Part shown: positions 1-12,313 of the stretch, piece after piece | Numbering within the stretch: the first letter of the stretch is position 1 | Layout: each line of letters begins with the position of its first letter | From: Plectrocnemia conspersa | Taxonomy: Eukaryota; Arthropoda; Insecta; Trichoptera; Polycentropodidae | Assembly: GCA_009617715.1 (NCBI GenBank) | Contig: VTFK01000214.1 | Coordinates: 124,001-188,000, forward strand | Direction: 5' to 3' | DNA length: 64,000 nt | Translations under genes and position numbers: made by a program | Notes under the pieces: generated by a model | Database searches by the model: none | The model's input: the letters and a program-made list of their open reading frames with translations, nothing else | What the model was told of the DNA's origin: nothing

Positions 1-345
1 GTACGTCAGCAGTCGATCGCACGACAGGGCCCACGTGTCGGCCAGCGCTCGACTCTTCGCCTCGCTGGTAGCCGACACGACGCATGCTAAAGTCACGCGG
101 CGTCGCAGCTCCGCCGCTTCCGTCCGCCGAGCACCGTCGCCTGCGCCATAACGCCGTTCGTCGGCCGACATAGGCCTCCGATGTAGGCCCTGCGACCGGA
201 ACCATCGCTCGTAATCGTCATCTCGGGGCGCCGGAATCGCCGGAGTCACCGAAACGATCGACCCGCAGTCCCATCTCCAGTCGATCGTCAGAAGTGCGAG
301 TGCAACTCCTGCCACAAACCCGCACCAATAAGTAATGGCGCGCAT
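1..345 (-). CDS. GT31-family glycosyltransferase (C1GALT1/Cosmc-like), first coding exon, partial
   Basis: The minus-strand ATG at 343-345 opens 115 codons that run off the left edge. The protein begins with a short basic end and a hydrophobic stretch (YWCGFVAGVALALL, about residues 6-19). This is the signal-anchor layout of a type II Golgi enzyme, followed by a low-complexity stem. From about residue 80 the pattern RRRVTLACVVSAT, then ADTWALSCDRLL, resembles the start of the catalytic domain of core 1 beta-1,3-galactosyltransferase and its chaperone Cosmc (RVxCxxxT...KATWxxxCxxxL). The exon is much more GC-rich than its surroundings. Family membership is inferred from this short stretch only. 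The DxD motif and the rest of the domain lie outside the window, so enzyme and chaperone cannot be told apart, and another GT31 member is possible. Confidence 0.55.
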   Translation of the reverse strand, partial: MRAITYWCGFVAGVALALLTIDWRWDCGSIVSVTPAIPAPRDDDYERWFRSQGLHRRPMSADERRYGAGDGARRTEAAELRRRVTLACVVSATSEAKSRALADTWALSCDRLLTY

Positions 346-2166
346 AGTCTGTGCAGATCCTTTGATCCAAAATTTAAAACGCGAAATGTGCAATTAAACG
401 AAATCATTTATAACATCCTAATCCTAATAAACATAACGAGGCACCGTGGTTGGTATTGACACAACTGTCAAATGTGACATTTGGCCATAACGTTATATTT
501 TACAAACTGATAATTATTTTAATCACTTTGTCCAGTGCTTATTTTAATGATTTTATTAAATAGGATCATTAAAATCCATATTTCATGATTTCTTAGGTGG
601 ATCTCTCAAAGAATCACTATTTGCGCGCATACTTTGCGAACTTGTTTTTTGAAGACAATTTCATGATTGCTTTCCAGATTACTGCTTTGTAGTATGTATT
701 GTGCATTATTATTTTATGATTCATTCGACATAAGTAATTTATCCAAATTATTTTATGATTTTTTCGAAATATATAATTTATTAAAAACATAAAAATGGAG
801 CACCATAAAAGGATACTTGTTAATATGCATATATTATAGAAAACAAAATCACCATATAGCATTTTTTTTAATTCGTACATAATATTTTATTCAAATAAAA
901 AGTGAATTAAAACTAAGTTTAGTTTATTTTATAAGACTATTCAAATAACTCGTAATAAATAATGTTGTATCAAAATTGAAATATGGTAATATTGTTAAAA
1001 ATAAAACAGTTTAATGGTAAAGCTTAGTAACGAATTCATTCCTATTGCAACGGCGCCGACACGATTTTATTCTTTTTGCCGAAGGATTTTAGTAAAATCG
1101 ATAAGAACAGCTATCATATTTTTAAAACATAGTGGTATATCGAAGTGTAAACAAACTATGGAGCAATATCTGATATGCGACGCCTATCTGTACTTCTTCT
1201 GTCGCTTATTTCCCCCCTGAGAGTTTAGTTGGCTGAGTTTGTATTTTGGACTTAACCCAATGAAAGTTTTAAAACTATAATTAGTCTTAGGACTCTTATT
1301 AGGTCAAGTTGGCTTGGTTAATTCGTGTATGCTAAGTCTAGGTTTGAACAAAAAATGTAGGTTTCGCAACTGTCAAATTAAGTTTCATAGCAGCATATAT
1401 TAGTTAAATTATATTTTTCTAGTAGAAATAATATATATATCTACTGGTACTAATGTATTTGGACTTCACTATTGAAAATATAACTTCACTGAAAAATACA
1501 CATTCATTGTAACATTTATACTTTGCATGTAAATAAATAACGATAAATATGTAAATGTTTATATTACTACGTATGCAAAAGTTGGATTCATATAATTTAC
1601 TAACACCTGCCAGATAAAATATATTTTCACTGGTAAAACTAAAATCATAAAAAAATTCGGTATGGATTCGAAAATGTTTTTTTTTATAGATTTTATTTGA
1701 TGGATAATCCGAGAATTTTCCGCACATTCTAGAGGGTTGGGGGAGCAAAAATTGGCTAGTGAAAGGTTGTTTTTTTTAATATTTCGATTGACGTCCCTGC
1801 AGCTGATCTGCAAGTTCATGCGCATCCATGTAATGCGTTTTTTCATTATAAATGAATAAATTATTCAGTTGATGACGGTCTGAACTGATGAACATATGTA
1901 ATAATATACTACAGGTATTCAAAAAATATTTTTATTATTAACCAAATATTTTTCTCTACTATTTATTTAAAATATTATCAAATCTAAATTTCATTGTTTT
2001 TATTTGTCTTTAATTTAAAATATAAAAATAAGGATAATTAATAATAATAAATAAGAACAATAAATTTGAGTGAGAATATTAATAGATATATCATTTTTTA
2101 TTTTTACGTCTGGTAACTCTGCCATATGAAGGCAAGTTAAATTCAGTGTTTAAATTTGAAACATCG
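346..2166. other. Intergenic, AT-rich, no gene seen
   Basis: This interval separates two divergently oriented genes. It holds only short, non-conserved open frames with AT-rich composition. I see no transposon termini, tRNA or coding signal. Promoters of the left glycosyltransferase gene and of the gene starting at 2167 should lie here, but no core motif stands out. Confidence 0.6.
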
Positions 2167-3940
2167 ATGGCCGATGACCATTTGTACTATGATTCTGAAG
2201 CTACGTTTTGTAGTCTGTTTGAAGGTAAACGAAATATCTATATGTTAAAATATTTTGATTATTTATTGTCACTTTTTGCACTATGCTACAAATGAAGATT
2301 GACAATCAAAAAATTTATTAATGTTTGTAATTTATGTATTTTTGTTAAATACTTACGATATGGACAAAAATGAAGCGTCGCAAAACGAAGAAGATGTCGA
2401 ATGTCATGACTTTTTATCTGGCGTCACTGTATACAAAAGCATCGAAGGAATTAATTCTCATGATGTTATTTGCGAATCGCAAACTCGAACGAAAAATAAT
2501 AAAAAGCCAGGTAAAACAGCTAATCTATTAATACTTAGGTCGCCTTTTAACTGTTTTGTAATAATATCAATTAACAAATTAGAGATGATTGCGAAACTCA
2601 GAACTGGAAAATATATCTAAACGACTACATTCGCAAAGACCATGGCAACGACTATTTCTTTCTAAATTACTTACACTGGTAGTAATTACTTATTTTTTAA
2701 ATCTCATACACTCGTTTCTTATTTTTGGATCGCTTTAATAGACGGTGGAAGTAAACAGTTCAGGTCTAAAGAAGTGAAGATCTTTTTTTAATTTACAAAG
2801 CAAAACTATTATTAAAAGTTATGAAAATTAGGTAGAGAAATGAAGTTCTTTCGTACCTTTTATAATTTATTTTTACAAGATTTGTATTTGGCCTACGTTT
2901 ATATTACGTATTCAATTGCACAAAAGTCGCTTGCCTTAGTTCAGTGTTATTTATATATTAATAAAAATACTATTTAATTTATAGGAATACTGAAAAAATC
3001 AACAAAACTCTCACAAATGTCTACCCTGAGTAAAGAGATAGGAAAATCAGCAATGCTTTCTCAAAAATCTGCTTCAGATATTGAAGGTATAAAATCGAGA
3101 AAACGTTCTAAAAAATGTATATCAAATACTGATTTAAGAAGATCGGAAAGAATATCTCAAATCATGAATAAAAACACAGTGATTGATGAACTTCAGCCTC
3201 AAAAAAAACACGAAAAATCCAAAAAGCAAAGCATTGAAGATGATGACCTAAGTTTAAAAGTTAAATTTAATATATTATGTTTTTACTGTAATATAGTACA
3301 TATAAAAATACTTGTTTCAGGTGAAAAATGTTCATCAAATGGTTGAGGAATGTAAAAAATTGTGCGAAAGCATCCTAAATTGGAGTAAATATCAATACTG
3401 CATGTTAAAGGACATCGACTTCCAGATAAAAAAGATTGCTAAAAACAATCAACAGGTTGATATAATACAATCAGTATATACTCATAGTATTTTAACATTT
3501 TATTATTTTTATTATAATTTTAGAAAGCAAAACCAGGTCGTCCTTGCACTAAAAATAAACAAACATCAAACGCCAAATTGAAAAAGCTACCAACGCAAAA
3601 CTGTAAGGAAACAGTTAACTCTTATTTGAATGATACTAATAATAATAATTCAAAGAAATCTAAAAAGCCAAAATCAGCTTGCCCTGTGCAGGCTAATAAG
3701 GAAAATAAAATTGCGAAAAAAAGATCAACTCAATCAGACAACGATCAAATTACTCAAGATTGCAATAAACATATAAATATCGAAACATTCCATTCCTTTG
3801 AAGAAAATGATTTGTTCGAATGTAGTAAAATATCACAAAAAGCTTTGACGCAAACTCAACCTTGGGAAAATAAAGACTTTTGGGAAAATAAGAAAGCTCC
3901 ATTTCCAAAAGAATGGTTAAATGATTTAGACATGTGGTAA
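2167..3940 (+). CDS. Unrecognised lysine-rich nuclear-type protein, 5 exons, 339 aa
   Basis: Five exons join in one frame with good splice sites: 2167-2224, 2376-2510, 2985-3259, 3321-3455 and 3524-3940. Phases agree throughout (58+135+275+135+417 = 1020 nt). I do not recognise the family. The N-terminus is acidic (MADDHLYYDSEATF...). The middle is rich in Lys, Ser and Arg, with likely nuclear-localisation clusters (KSRKRSKK, KKSKKPK). Exon 4 (VKNVHQMVEECKKLCESIL...) looks helical and may form a coiled coil. The end is distinctive, with a repeated W-E-N-K motif (PWENKDFWENKKAPF) and the C-terminus KEWLNDLDMW. The composition suggests a chromatin or mitotic protein, but that is inference. The intron 3 donor (AAAA|GTTAAA) is weak. 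The gene is convergent with the TPRG1L-like gene, with 179 bp between stop codons. Confidence 0.7.
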
Positions 3941-3963
3941 ATCAGATCAACGTATAATAATGT

Positions 3964-3969
3964 TTTATT
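3964..3969 (-). terminator. Poly(A) signal of the TPRG1L-like gene
   Basis: AATAAA on the minus strand, about 150 bp downstream of the TPRG1L-like stop codon at 4120. It lies just beyond the stop of the convergent gene, so the two 3' UTRs probably abut or overlap. Confidence 0.45.
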
Positions 3970-4119
3970 ATTTATTTAAATATATATATATAGAGGCGAA
4001 ATATAATTTGAATAATTTAAATATGTAATATTTATAAACATTGATAATATGTAATTAAGTATACATCACAGTAAAGATAAAAGAAGGTTTCTATATTGAT
4101 TTTTAGTCATATAAAGATG

Positions 4120-7100
4120 TTATTTAAAAGCTGAATTTTCCGCGGACTTTAAAAAAAAGCCCAATGACGTCTTGTTATGCATGAGCGAAACGAGACCTAC
4201 ATAGCATTGTAAAAGTATAGGCGCGTGATGGATTACACAAGGAGTTTCGTTATTTTGCACCTCTTCCACTGTCTCGACAACAGCCTTCGAAAAGTTTTCA
4301 ACATCGTACAAATCTTTGGAGGTGTTATCTTCGCTTTCTGAAAATATTAATATATATTACATATATAGGTATAAACTTAAATACATTCGTTCATCAATCG
4401 GCATACCTTTGTGAAAATATAAGGGATGAAATGTAAACGTGTTGAAAGGTATGTCATTATCGAACGGATTCCATTTCTTCAAAAAGTTTAATTGTTGTCC
4501 ACGGTTCCACATAACTCTTACGCCGTTCATGTTACGCTCTCTAAAATGTTTCAAGTATGATTAAAGATAATTAAGTTATAAATAGTTTGATAAAAAATAA
4601 CTAAAATTAATACATATGATCAATGGATTATATTAAATTTCAATGAAATGCTTTGCCTGTGCATTATAACTATATTGGTGACTGCATATTCCAGACAGCT
4701 TTTTACTGTTTAATATTAAACTCTAGTGCTACTTTTGCTGTAACAATCTATTTTTTAAAAACTTTAATGTGTTTAGTATAAATAAATAAATATAATATAT
4801 GTGAACCTTTGCTCTAATAACTAATGCAACAATGTCAATAAAATAAACAGGGCTCATTTTTAATTTTTTTTAAAACTAGACAACTGCAGGTCTACTTTAG
4901 AAAAAATAAAAATACGTTAGTTTATTGTATTGAATTTTAAATATTACATTTATGTTTTTTCATAACATTAATTTCTTAAAAAATCCTTAATTGTAAAATA
5001 TATTTTTAATTATCTACTAAGGTAATGAATATAATATATACATATATATAATATTATTAAAAAAAATTGTTTAACATATTTCTTTTTTATGACCATCCAT
5101 AAGGCACATGTTTAAACTTTGCGTATAAGCATTATAAAGTAAATTATAATAATTAATAATACCATTCAAATAACATTAAATTTCCAAGCACTAAATAATA
5201 ATTATGAAAAGCTATGAATGTCTAAAAAAAATAACAGCATGCTGTACCAAAAAATATAATAGGTGAGCGTTATTAAATTGTTCAAATTTTGTTATTACAA
5301 TTTTATTTTATTCTATCATTTTTTAGTGTAAAATTTACAACATCAATCATAAAAGTGATATAATATATAACAGAGTTTTTAACTAAATTTAGTTGTGAAA
5401 CTTTATATTTTTTACAATAAATATGTTTAGCATAGCAAATAATGAACAATAATAGAGTAGATTTTAAATGTGATTTCAAGTTTTGGGGTCTCTCATTCAT
5501 AAACAAAAAAGTTCAACGAAATAGAAGTTACTGCGTGAGACACTGAGACAAAATTTAGTATTTCTAACAAAATCACTGGCGATTGTTTCAAGCAGTCGCT
5601 TTGTGTCCTTTGTCACTATTTGACATTGTTTTAAATAAAAAAAATGTTGCAAAAATAATTATTTTATCTTGATGTAAGGGTGAAGCGGTTAATTTTGTAT
5701 TTTTTAACAGGGCACTTCACTCCATATGGTAAACGCTGCTATATAATAGTTGTGATGTCTAGAACCAATATCAGACTTGCCTGTTTTTTATTATTTCTTT
5801 ACTATATACGCACAAAGTCACTTGAACCCCATTACTTTATAAAATTTCATTGTTTCTGTGACGCCACTGATTGTTATCTCGATTTTATTCAAAAAAATAT
5901 TGAATTATTTCATTAAATTTGATATATGATATAATGATGTAAGATCCAAACAAAAAAAATGAAGTTTGCATTATACTTAAAAGTAAACAACCGAGACATG
6001 TCAGATATTGATTCTAGGAGTCACGTATATTTGTTATCATTTTAATCTTGCAGCAATATAACATTCAGGTTAAAACCCTTATTTGACTTAGTATGTTCTA
6101 TCCAAATTGAATTATATATTTATCGAATGATTGTGTTAAAACTAAATATAAAGAAAATATCACAATTAAAATAGTTTAAAATAAAATCACAAGCAAAACG
6201 ATCTAAAAACAACATGTGCATAGATCTAAAATATTATCATATACCTAGATTCAAAATATTTCATGTTAAAAGGTCCTAATTTCGATTCGTTCTCTTGTGT
6301 TTGATGCGCCTTTGCTGAAGAATTAGCGGGTCGTGTATTACGATCTACTACATATTCGCGAACAACGCTTGTTATTCCATTAGTTATTCCGTTGATACGC
6401 CTAAGCATGTCTAACGTGAATATTTCGCAAAATTTATGTAATACGCAAGTAACTCATATCGTTCTATACTTACGGAACCAACGATGATTTTGGATAAACC
6501 AAGTTCCCTATTACGATTGTATCGACTTCTGGTAAAATGACTCTTTTGAACTCCATCTTCTTCATGGCAATGAAATCATACTTGATGATCATAATTGCCT
6601 TTTTCGTCAATATCACGATGCGTTCCTTTTCGCTGTCCCACAAACTTATCCTACAATTAATTGATAATTTCATAAACCAGAATTTCGATTAAAGAACCAA
6701 ATTTTATTAATAAACAAACTCTGTGAGCAACCACGATCCGACAACGGAACCATCTTCGCTGGGAAATACTAATGTTGAAATGCATTCTTGAATTGCGGAT
6801 TCTACTATGCCACTTCTATTAGAAAAATAGTCGTGTGCATTTTGGAATCCGAACGGTGTGTGTAAGAATGGCACTACTGTATTAGATTCAGGTTTGTTAG
6901 AGTTGTTAGGATCTATAAAATAGAAAATGTTAGTAACAACAAAATAGTGTAGATTACGTGTATTAGTTGTATAAGCCATTTTAGTGTTACACAAAGATTA
7001 TCAATTCACAATTTATAGTCATATCATACGAATTTTCAAAGGTTTTAAAGTTGATGACTAAAGAAATGTAAAGCAACACAGGTTTTCAAAAAAAGATTGT

Positions 7101-8439
7101 ACATCTCAATTTAAACCTACCGCATATACCCTAACAAGGCAGCCTAGCTAAATATAAGGGGTCTATATTCACTTGTTAAGATGCCCTAAAATTATATTTT
7201 TGGAGATTTTATATAATATATAATAAGTTAACAATTTATTTCCCTTGCAAGAACAGTAAAGCCATTTATAACATGAATATCAAAACTGATAAAATTATAA
7301 GCTACATCAATAGGTGGCACTAATGCGTATATTCATCCATCAAATTATAATCAATTTCTTCAACAAGGATTATAATCAGTGGCGTAACTATGGTATGTGC
7401 CGCCTGGGGCGATCTTTAAAATTGGCCCCTCCCCCCTCCCATTAATTGGTTATTGTTAAGCTCTTGCTATTCATGGATATATATATTTTATTGCATTCAG
7501 GGTTGAGAACCACACTAGAAGATCCCATCGCGAATATGCCGCCCCCCCATAGCTACGCCACTGATTATAATAACTGATCGAGATACAAGAACGATGGAAC
7601 TAAAAGCCCGTCTTCTATATTTCTTTAATCATAGTTAAACATAAACACTTATAAACAATAAAAGACCACAAAAATATTTAAATTATAAATAATTCTAGAT
7701 CGATAAAAAAAATCCTCCCAGAACTGGCCGCAAGAATCAAGTAAATATCTGTTTGCATAAAAATACTTTTTAAATTAAAAATTTATTTATTTTTTATTAT
7801 TTGCTACAGAAGATTTCTTAACTCTTTATTTAATTATTTTTTATTACCGTATTTTATAAATAGTTTCAATTTAAACACGCTAACTAATTAATTGAACCAA
7901 AATACTTACAAGATTATATTCTTATAAAAGTTAATTAAAACTACATCAGTTATCGTGATCATAATATTTTATAAAAATGACTTGTGTGGTTTTGTGGTCT
8001 TCTGGTGATAGTCAAAGAAACTGCATGTTTTTGCTGCATGGTCGAAAGTGCGCAATAAATCCTCTGCAATATTTCTATCAAAACCTAGAAACTAATATTC
8101 ACCGGTATAGCTAATGATTCATATTAATAAAATGTAAAAGATAAGGCAATATCTTCCTAATCTATTCATCTACGCAACAAGTAAATATGTTGTTAGGCTG
8201 CTTGAAAACTATGGAAAATTATCGAAATATCTATGAGGTACTGACAATATTTTCCGAATATTATAATTTAATGTTAACACATAAACATATGTATATATAT
8301 ATATAGTCTCACCATCTGGTAAAGGAGAAACTGCATCAGCTCCAGTCAAAATGGCAGGCTCGTTACTGTTAACACCACTAGAAAGCAAATTATCTCCGAA
8401 CTGATTGTTAGAATACGAAAATTGACTATCGGCCTCCAT
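4120..8439 (-). CDS. TPRG1L: TPRG1L-like protein (hSac2 domain), 6 exons, 334 aa
   Basis: Six minus-strand exons with consistent phase: 8313-8439, 6720-6912, 6474-6650, 6245-6400, 4407-4540 and 4120-4337 (1005 nt). The protein matches tumour protein p63-regulated gene 1-like almost end to end. Markers are GSVVGSWLLTE, then WDSEKERIVILTKKA, IIKYDFIAMKK, VDTIVIGNLVYPKSSL, then GVRVMWNRG with FLKKWNPFDNDIPF, and a C-terminal segment with CYVGLVSLMHNKTSLGF. The vertebrate protein (Mover) is a synaptic-vesicle protein with an hSac2 domain. The insect role is not known to me. Exon 4 (about 52 residues) sits where the vertebrate protein passes directly from KSLN to KREGFG, so it is an extra insertion. 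Its acceptor must be CTTAG at 6401-6405, because the nearer upstream AG would give a stop. The N-terminal 50 residues are not conserved. Confidence 0.93.
7377..7563. mobile_element. hAT-type MITE, 187 bp, in TPRG1L intron 1
   Basis: The ends are CAGTGGCGTAACTATGG and its inverted counterpart CATAGCTACGCCACTG, flanked by an identical 8-bp duplication (ATTATAAT at 7369-7376 and 7564-7571). An 8-bp target duplication with CAGTGGCG termini is typical of nonautonomous hAT elements. The interior is non-coding with C-runs. The element is GC-richer than the surrounding intron. Confidence 0.9.
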
Positions 8440-8634
8440 GTTTACTTGCGCAATCCACTATCTTTGAATGACGTTCGATCGATCTTAAATTATTGGCCGT
8501 AACATCAAAACTTTCGGCCATGAAATAAAACATACTTTTAATTTTATATTTTTAATCATTAATAGGTTGTGCAGTAAATAATTTAAAAATACACTAAATT
8601 GCTTGAAAATATAGAAAAATTCATAGGAACTGAT

Positions 8635-8640
8635 TTTATT
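8635..8640 (-). terminator. Poly(A) signal of the AA15 LPMO gene
   Basis: AATAAA on the minus strand, 62 bp after the LPMO stop codon. The next gene on the same strand starts only about 200 bp further on (ATG at 8439). The 8440-8701 interval must therefore hold both the LPMO 3' UTR and the TPRG1L-like promoter. Confidence 0.5.
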
Positions 8641-8701
8641 TCATTACATCTTATTATCTAAAAAAATTTAGTGTCCAAAATATGTAACAAAATAGTTATA
8701 T

Positions 8702-11700
8702 TTAGAAGCAGCGACATCTGTTTGCAGGACAGCGGGTAGGATATACAATGCAAGCATCTTGGCAATATACGTCTGCTCCCTCGCGGTTTTCCAGCTCTCC
8801 GATAGCTTCGCATTCTTGTCTAAAATTAACATACATTATGAATTATTACCACACTTTTCAGATATATCCATGTTTATATGTTTATATAATTACGGGCAGT
8901 GACACATATACTGTGGGCAATTCGGTGGATAACTGAGACAATTCGTTTGACACCAATCTCCCATTCCAGGTATTGCTCGATAGAATGGAGTTGGCACACA
9001 TACTTGATCCCTTTAAATAAAAAAAAAACATAAAAATAATAACCCAAATATATGTATATTATGTAGCAACTGTAAATAGTAATATTCTTATGCTAAAGCA
9101 TACAGAGGCGTAACTAGGATAGCTTGCGCTCGAGAACGAACTATTTAAAGTACCCCTCTCCCTTCTTAATTTTCTGTTTATTTCACATTTTTTAAATACA
9201 TTTAAATTAATTAACATAGAAAATTATGGTTTAGTATAGTTAAGTTTGTAACTTTTTAAAGATTGTAAACATCATAGTTTAAAAATCCAATAATAAAGTT
9301 CCGGGATATGAGACATCTAAAAATTATAAAAGTACCAAAATAATTCTTTCATCTATTCTATAGTATCTATTCATCTCATGTCGATTTTACCCACACAATG
9401 TAACACTTTGTTTAAAAATTAAAAGAAAGTTGCAAGATGTATTTTCCTCGCACATCCCATAACTAGGTATAATATGTCCAATATGTCCAGATACGTTTTA
9501 GTACTAGTTAGTAAATCATAGGTTTATAATTTATATACAGTTCTGTTCTTTACGTTTAGTTTTCACGTTTTCGCTCCATTGTAACTACGAGTCCAAGGTC
9601 ATGGCAACTATTTTGTGGTAATATAGGCATAGTATGACTTCTTAATTGAACGTTATCAATAACGGATCGACTCTTATATTTATAAAATTAGTATGCTTGT
9701 ATTAATAAGGTCACCAGATTATAAAAATATCAAAGAAGGAAACTAAAAATAAAAAAGTCTTCTCGATTTTTTTTGTTCGAGGAAGATATATTTCTACTAG
9801 GACTGGAAAAATGTCATTTCGGAAATTTTTTGTTCATTTAAGGATACTGTGAGAGCTAAAAAAAGTCACTTCTGACATTTTATTCAAGGAGGAAAAAATA
9901 AGGAAAATAGGAGGACAACATTTTTTAGTAGGACGTATTACAATTAGAAATAACTGGAAGAAGCGATATTGGTCGGTATTAAGTGACATTTTCAATTATT
10001 TTCTAAGACTTAATCTGGATCTGATTTTGTGTACTTTAATATATTTCGCTAATAATATATTAGCAATTTTACAGTGACTTCTACTATCAATTATATTAGA
10101 TTTTCGTTGATAATGAGTTAACACTAGTGATTGTATAATACCTGACAACAAGTGGAAAGATGTTATTCGATGGAGGTGCGCGGAAATCTCTGTAGTACAG
10201 CAAGAACGGATTGTCTGATTCTACAGCAGATGGTGGAAGACCTCCGGTGTTGGTAACGATACTGATATCGGCACAATTTCTGAAAGTCTCAGCCTTACCG
10301 CAACCGACGGCCTCCGTTCCGTTTTCGCAAAGGCCCCACATGTTTCCTGCAATTTAATCATATGTAAAACAATTCCGAATCAATCCAGTGAAGTTTACCA
10401 CGTTAACACCTGTGTAATAGGTCCATTGGACGACACACTGAGAGCAAGTCATGTACGAAGGTAGCCGAACTTTATAGCGGAATATCGCTTTTTTTGTCGC
10501 TGTCTAGCGGTATGAAAAAAACTCTGGTCGCCAGTATCAGATACGATCAACGGATTCCTAAAATAATCGGTCAAAATGAAATATGTAATTACGAGGAACT
10601 AGTTTATTTTTTGTATTAGCCTACTTATTAAAACATTCTTGGGTGGCCTCGGTGGTTGGATTGTTGTTGGGGCATATTTTAATGTCGAATCTTCCCCAAT
10701 GATTCGCCGTTAGTTCTACTTCGATATCTATTACCTGAAATCACATACATATATTTTTTTACTATTAAAATTCAAACAGAAGTCGAAAAGAGCAAGTAAT
10801 GCAATACTTAGAATGCGACTAAAAATCCTCTTAAACATAAAAAGTAAAAAATACGTACATCATTTTAAAGGACACGAGTTGATTCTGAATTGTGTGGAAA
10901 TAAATCGACAAGGAAATATTGCATGTCTAGGAAGTTTTATTGGGAAATGGTCAGAAAATATTGAAAGCACTGTTGAATATTTTACTAATAAACGTTTCAT
11001 CTGGATCATTATAAGATAGTCGCCAAAAAATCGTTAGATAATACTTAATTTGACTGCATATATATTATTTGGTTTAATTATAATCCTCCTAAATCATTTT
11101 AATCTAAATCACACGCTCATAAGCGAAATTCAGTAACCATGAAGACGTTTGTTTAAAAATGTGACTGAAAAACGATATATCAGCATTTCTCATAATAAAT
11201 ATACAAGTTATTTACAGCACCTGTCCAACACTGTATCTTCTGGCTATAATCCCTTTTGCGTACTGTCCACCAGCTTCGTGAGGTCTCGGCTCAGGCATAT
11301 TCACAGCATCTCCGCATATTCCACATTTTCCTTTGTTCGTTTCCCACTGCACTGCCATGAAAATGGTGAGTCAATATATAAACCTATAGATGTTTAACCT
11401 ATAATTTAAATATATGCAAATACCCGCGTATCCACCACAAAATAGTTCGTTATCATTATAATTCACGGGATTTGGGAAACCGAATCTCCACATTGCGTTC
11501 CTAGCAGGAGGATCCATAAGTCGGCCATGTCCTTCAACTTGCATGCAATGTTCGTTCGATAGTATCTGAAATGATTTCATGATCCAATATCATATTTTTA
11601 TTATTATTATATACATACATGTTTCCTGATATTTTTTTAAAATTTAAGTAATAAAAAATTTAAGTATAAGTGTTACCTGTGAGATAAAAAACCATTTTAA

Positions 11701-11742
11701 AATTATCCAACACAATGAGTTTGTGTTGTATAAAAGTCCCAT
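8702..11742 (-). CDS. Secreted AA15-type lytic polysaccharide monooxygenase, 8 coding exons, one frame break
   Basis: Minus-strand exons: 11677-11742, 11424-11565, 11221-11351, 10625-10734, 10410-10557, 10142-10346, 8894-9010 and 8702-8819. The product is about 345 aa. A signal peptide ends before HGRLMDPPARN, so mature His-1 (residue 35) forms the copper histidine brace. The second His is in ELTANHWGRF (residue 125). Family markers follow: FCGGY, KCGICGDA, CSQCVVQWTYYTGNMWGLCENG, GCGKAETFRNCADI. The tail holds two cysteine-rich units (VCVPTPFYRAI..., ECEAIGELEN...). Such enzymes cleave chitin or cellulose oxidatively, probably outside the cell. Oddity: exon 5 changes frame at a 7-T run (10489-10495). 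One extra base there restores frame and all downstream splice phases; as written, a TGA soon follows. The start ATG lies directly after a strong acceptor (TTTTTGTTCCAG), so a 5' UTR exon lies further upstream. Confidence 0.92.
9103..9170. mobile_element. hAT-like element end, fragment
   Basis: CAGAGGCGTAACTAGG resembles the terminal repeat of the 7377-7563 element. It is followed by a GC-richer stretch inside the LPMO intron between the exons at 10142 and 9010. No matching inverted end or target duplication was found, so this is probably a truncated relic. Confidence 0.45.
9707..9935 (+). repeat. AAGGTGAYCAGA-family repeat, copy 1
   Basis: It starts with AAGGTCACCAGATT and an ATAAAAATATCAAAGAAGGA segment. 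Degenerate units follow, containing GAGAGCTAAAAAAAGTCA and AGGAGGACAA. The same opening and internal motifs recur at 53737-54085, and the end of the family is seen at 58866-58937. Probably a nonautonomous DNA transposon with AAGGTGACCA termini; the superfamily is uncertain. Confidence 0.55.
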
Positions 11743-12313
11743 CTGGAACAAAAAGAAAAAAAAAACACTATAAAATTATATTATATTTTGAGTTAACTTG
11801 GATTTTTATTATATTAGTTAACTTGGATTTATTACTTATTTTGTATTTTTATCAACTTAAACAAAATTGTCAAATCTAAGGTACTAGTTTTCCAATGTCT
11901 AAAATCTCCCTACATACGTGTTTTTTCAAAGAGCTTTGCGAAATATTTATCAAGATATATAATATATTGTCTTTGAAAAGCTGGAAATGTTTAGGAAACT
12001 ATGCTTTAAAGCAGAAAGGTTGAGTTTACTATTTTTTTCGTCCTCCCCTGCCCCCACAATAGTGGCTCGAGAAAAGTACATATTAAAAGTTTAGCCGTTT
12101 ATTTTAGAATTACAAAATATTTATCTTTTACATTTACATAATATATTCATTTTAAGAATATAATAAATAATATAATAAAAGTTGAAAATGATTCCTGAAT
12201 CTCATGCAAACTAGCAAGTTTACTGATATCTGGTTGTAATCTTTTCAGCGACATACAAAAATCACCTCTATTCACAACATCAATACGATTACGAGCTTTG
12301 TGACTCCCTAGAC

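Noticed and set aside
11149..11397. Plus-strand open frame of 82 codons
   Set aside because: It is antisense to an LPMO exon containing the conserved KCGICGDA block.
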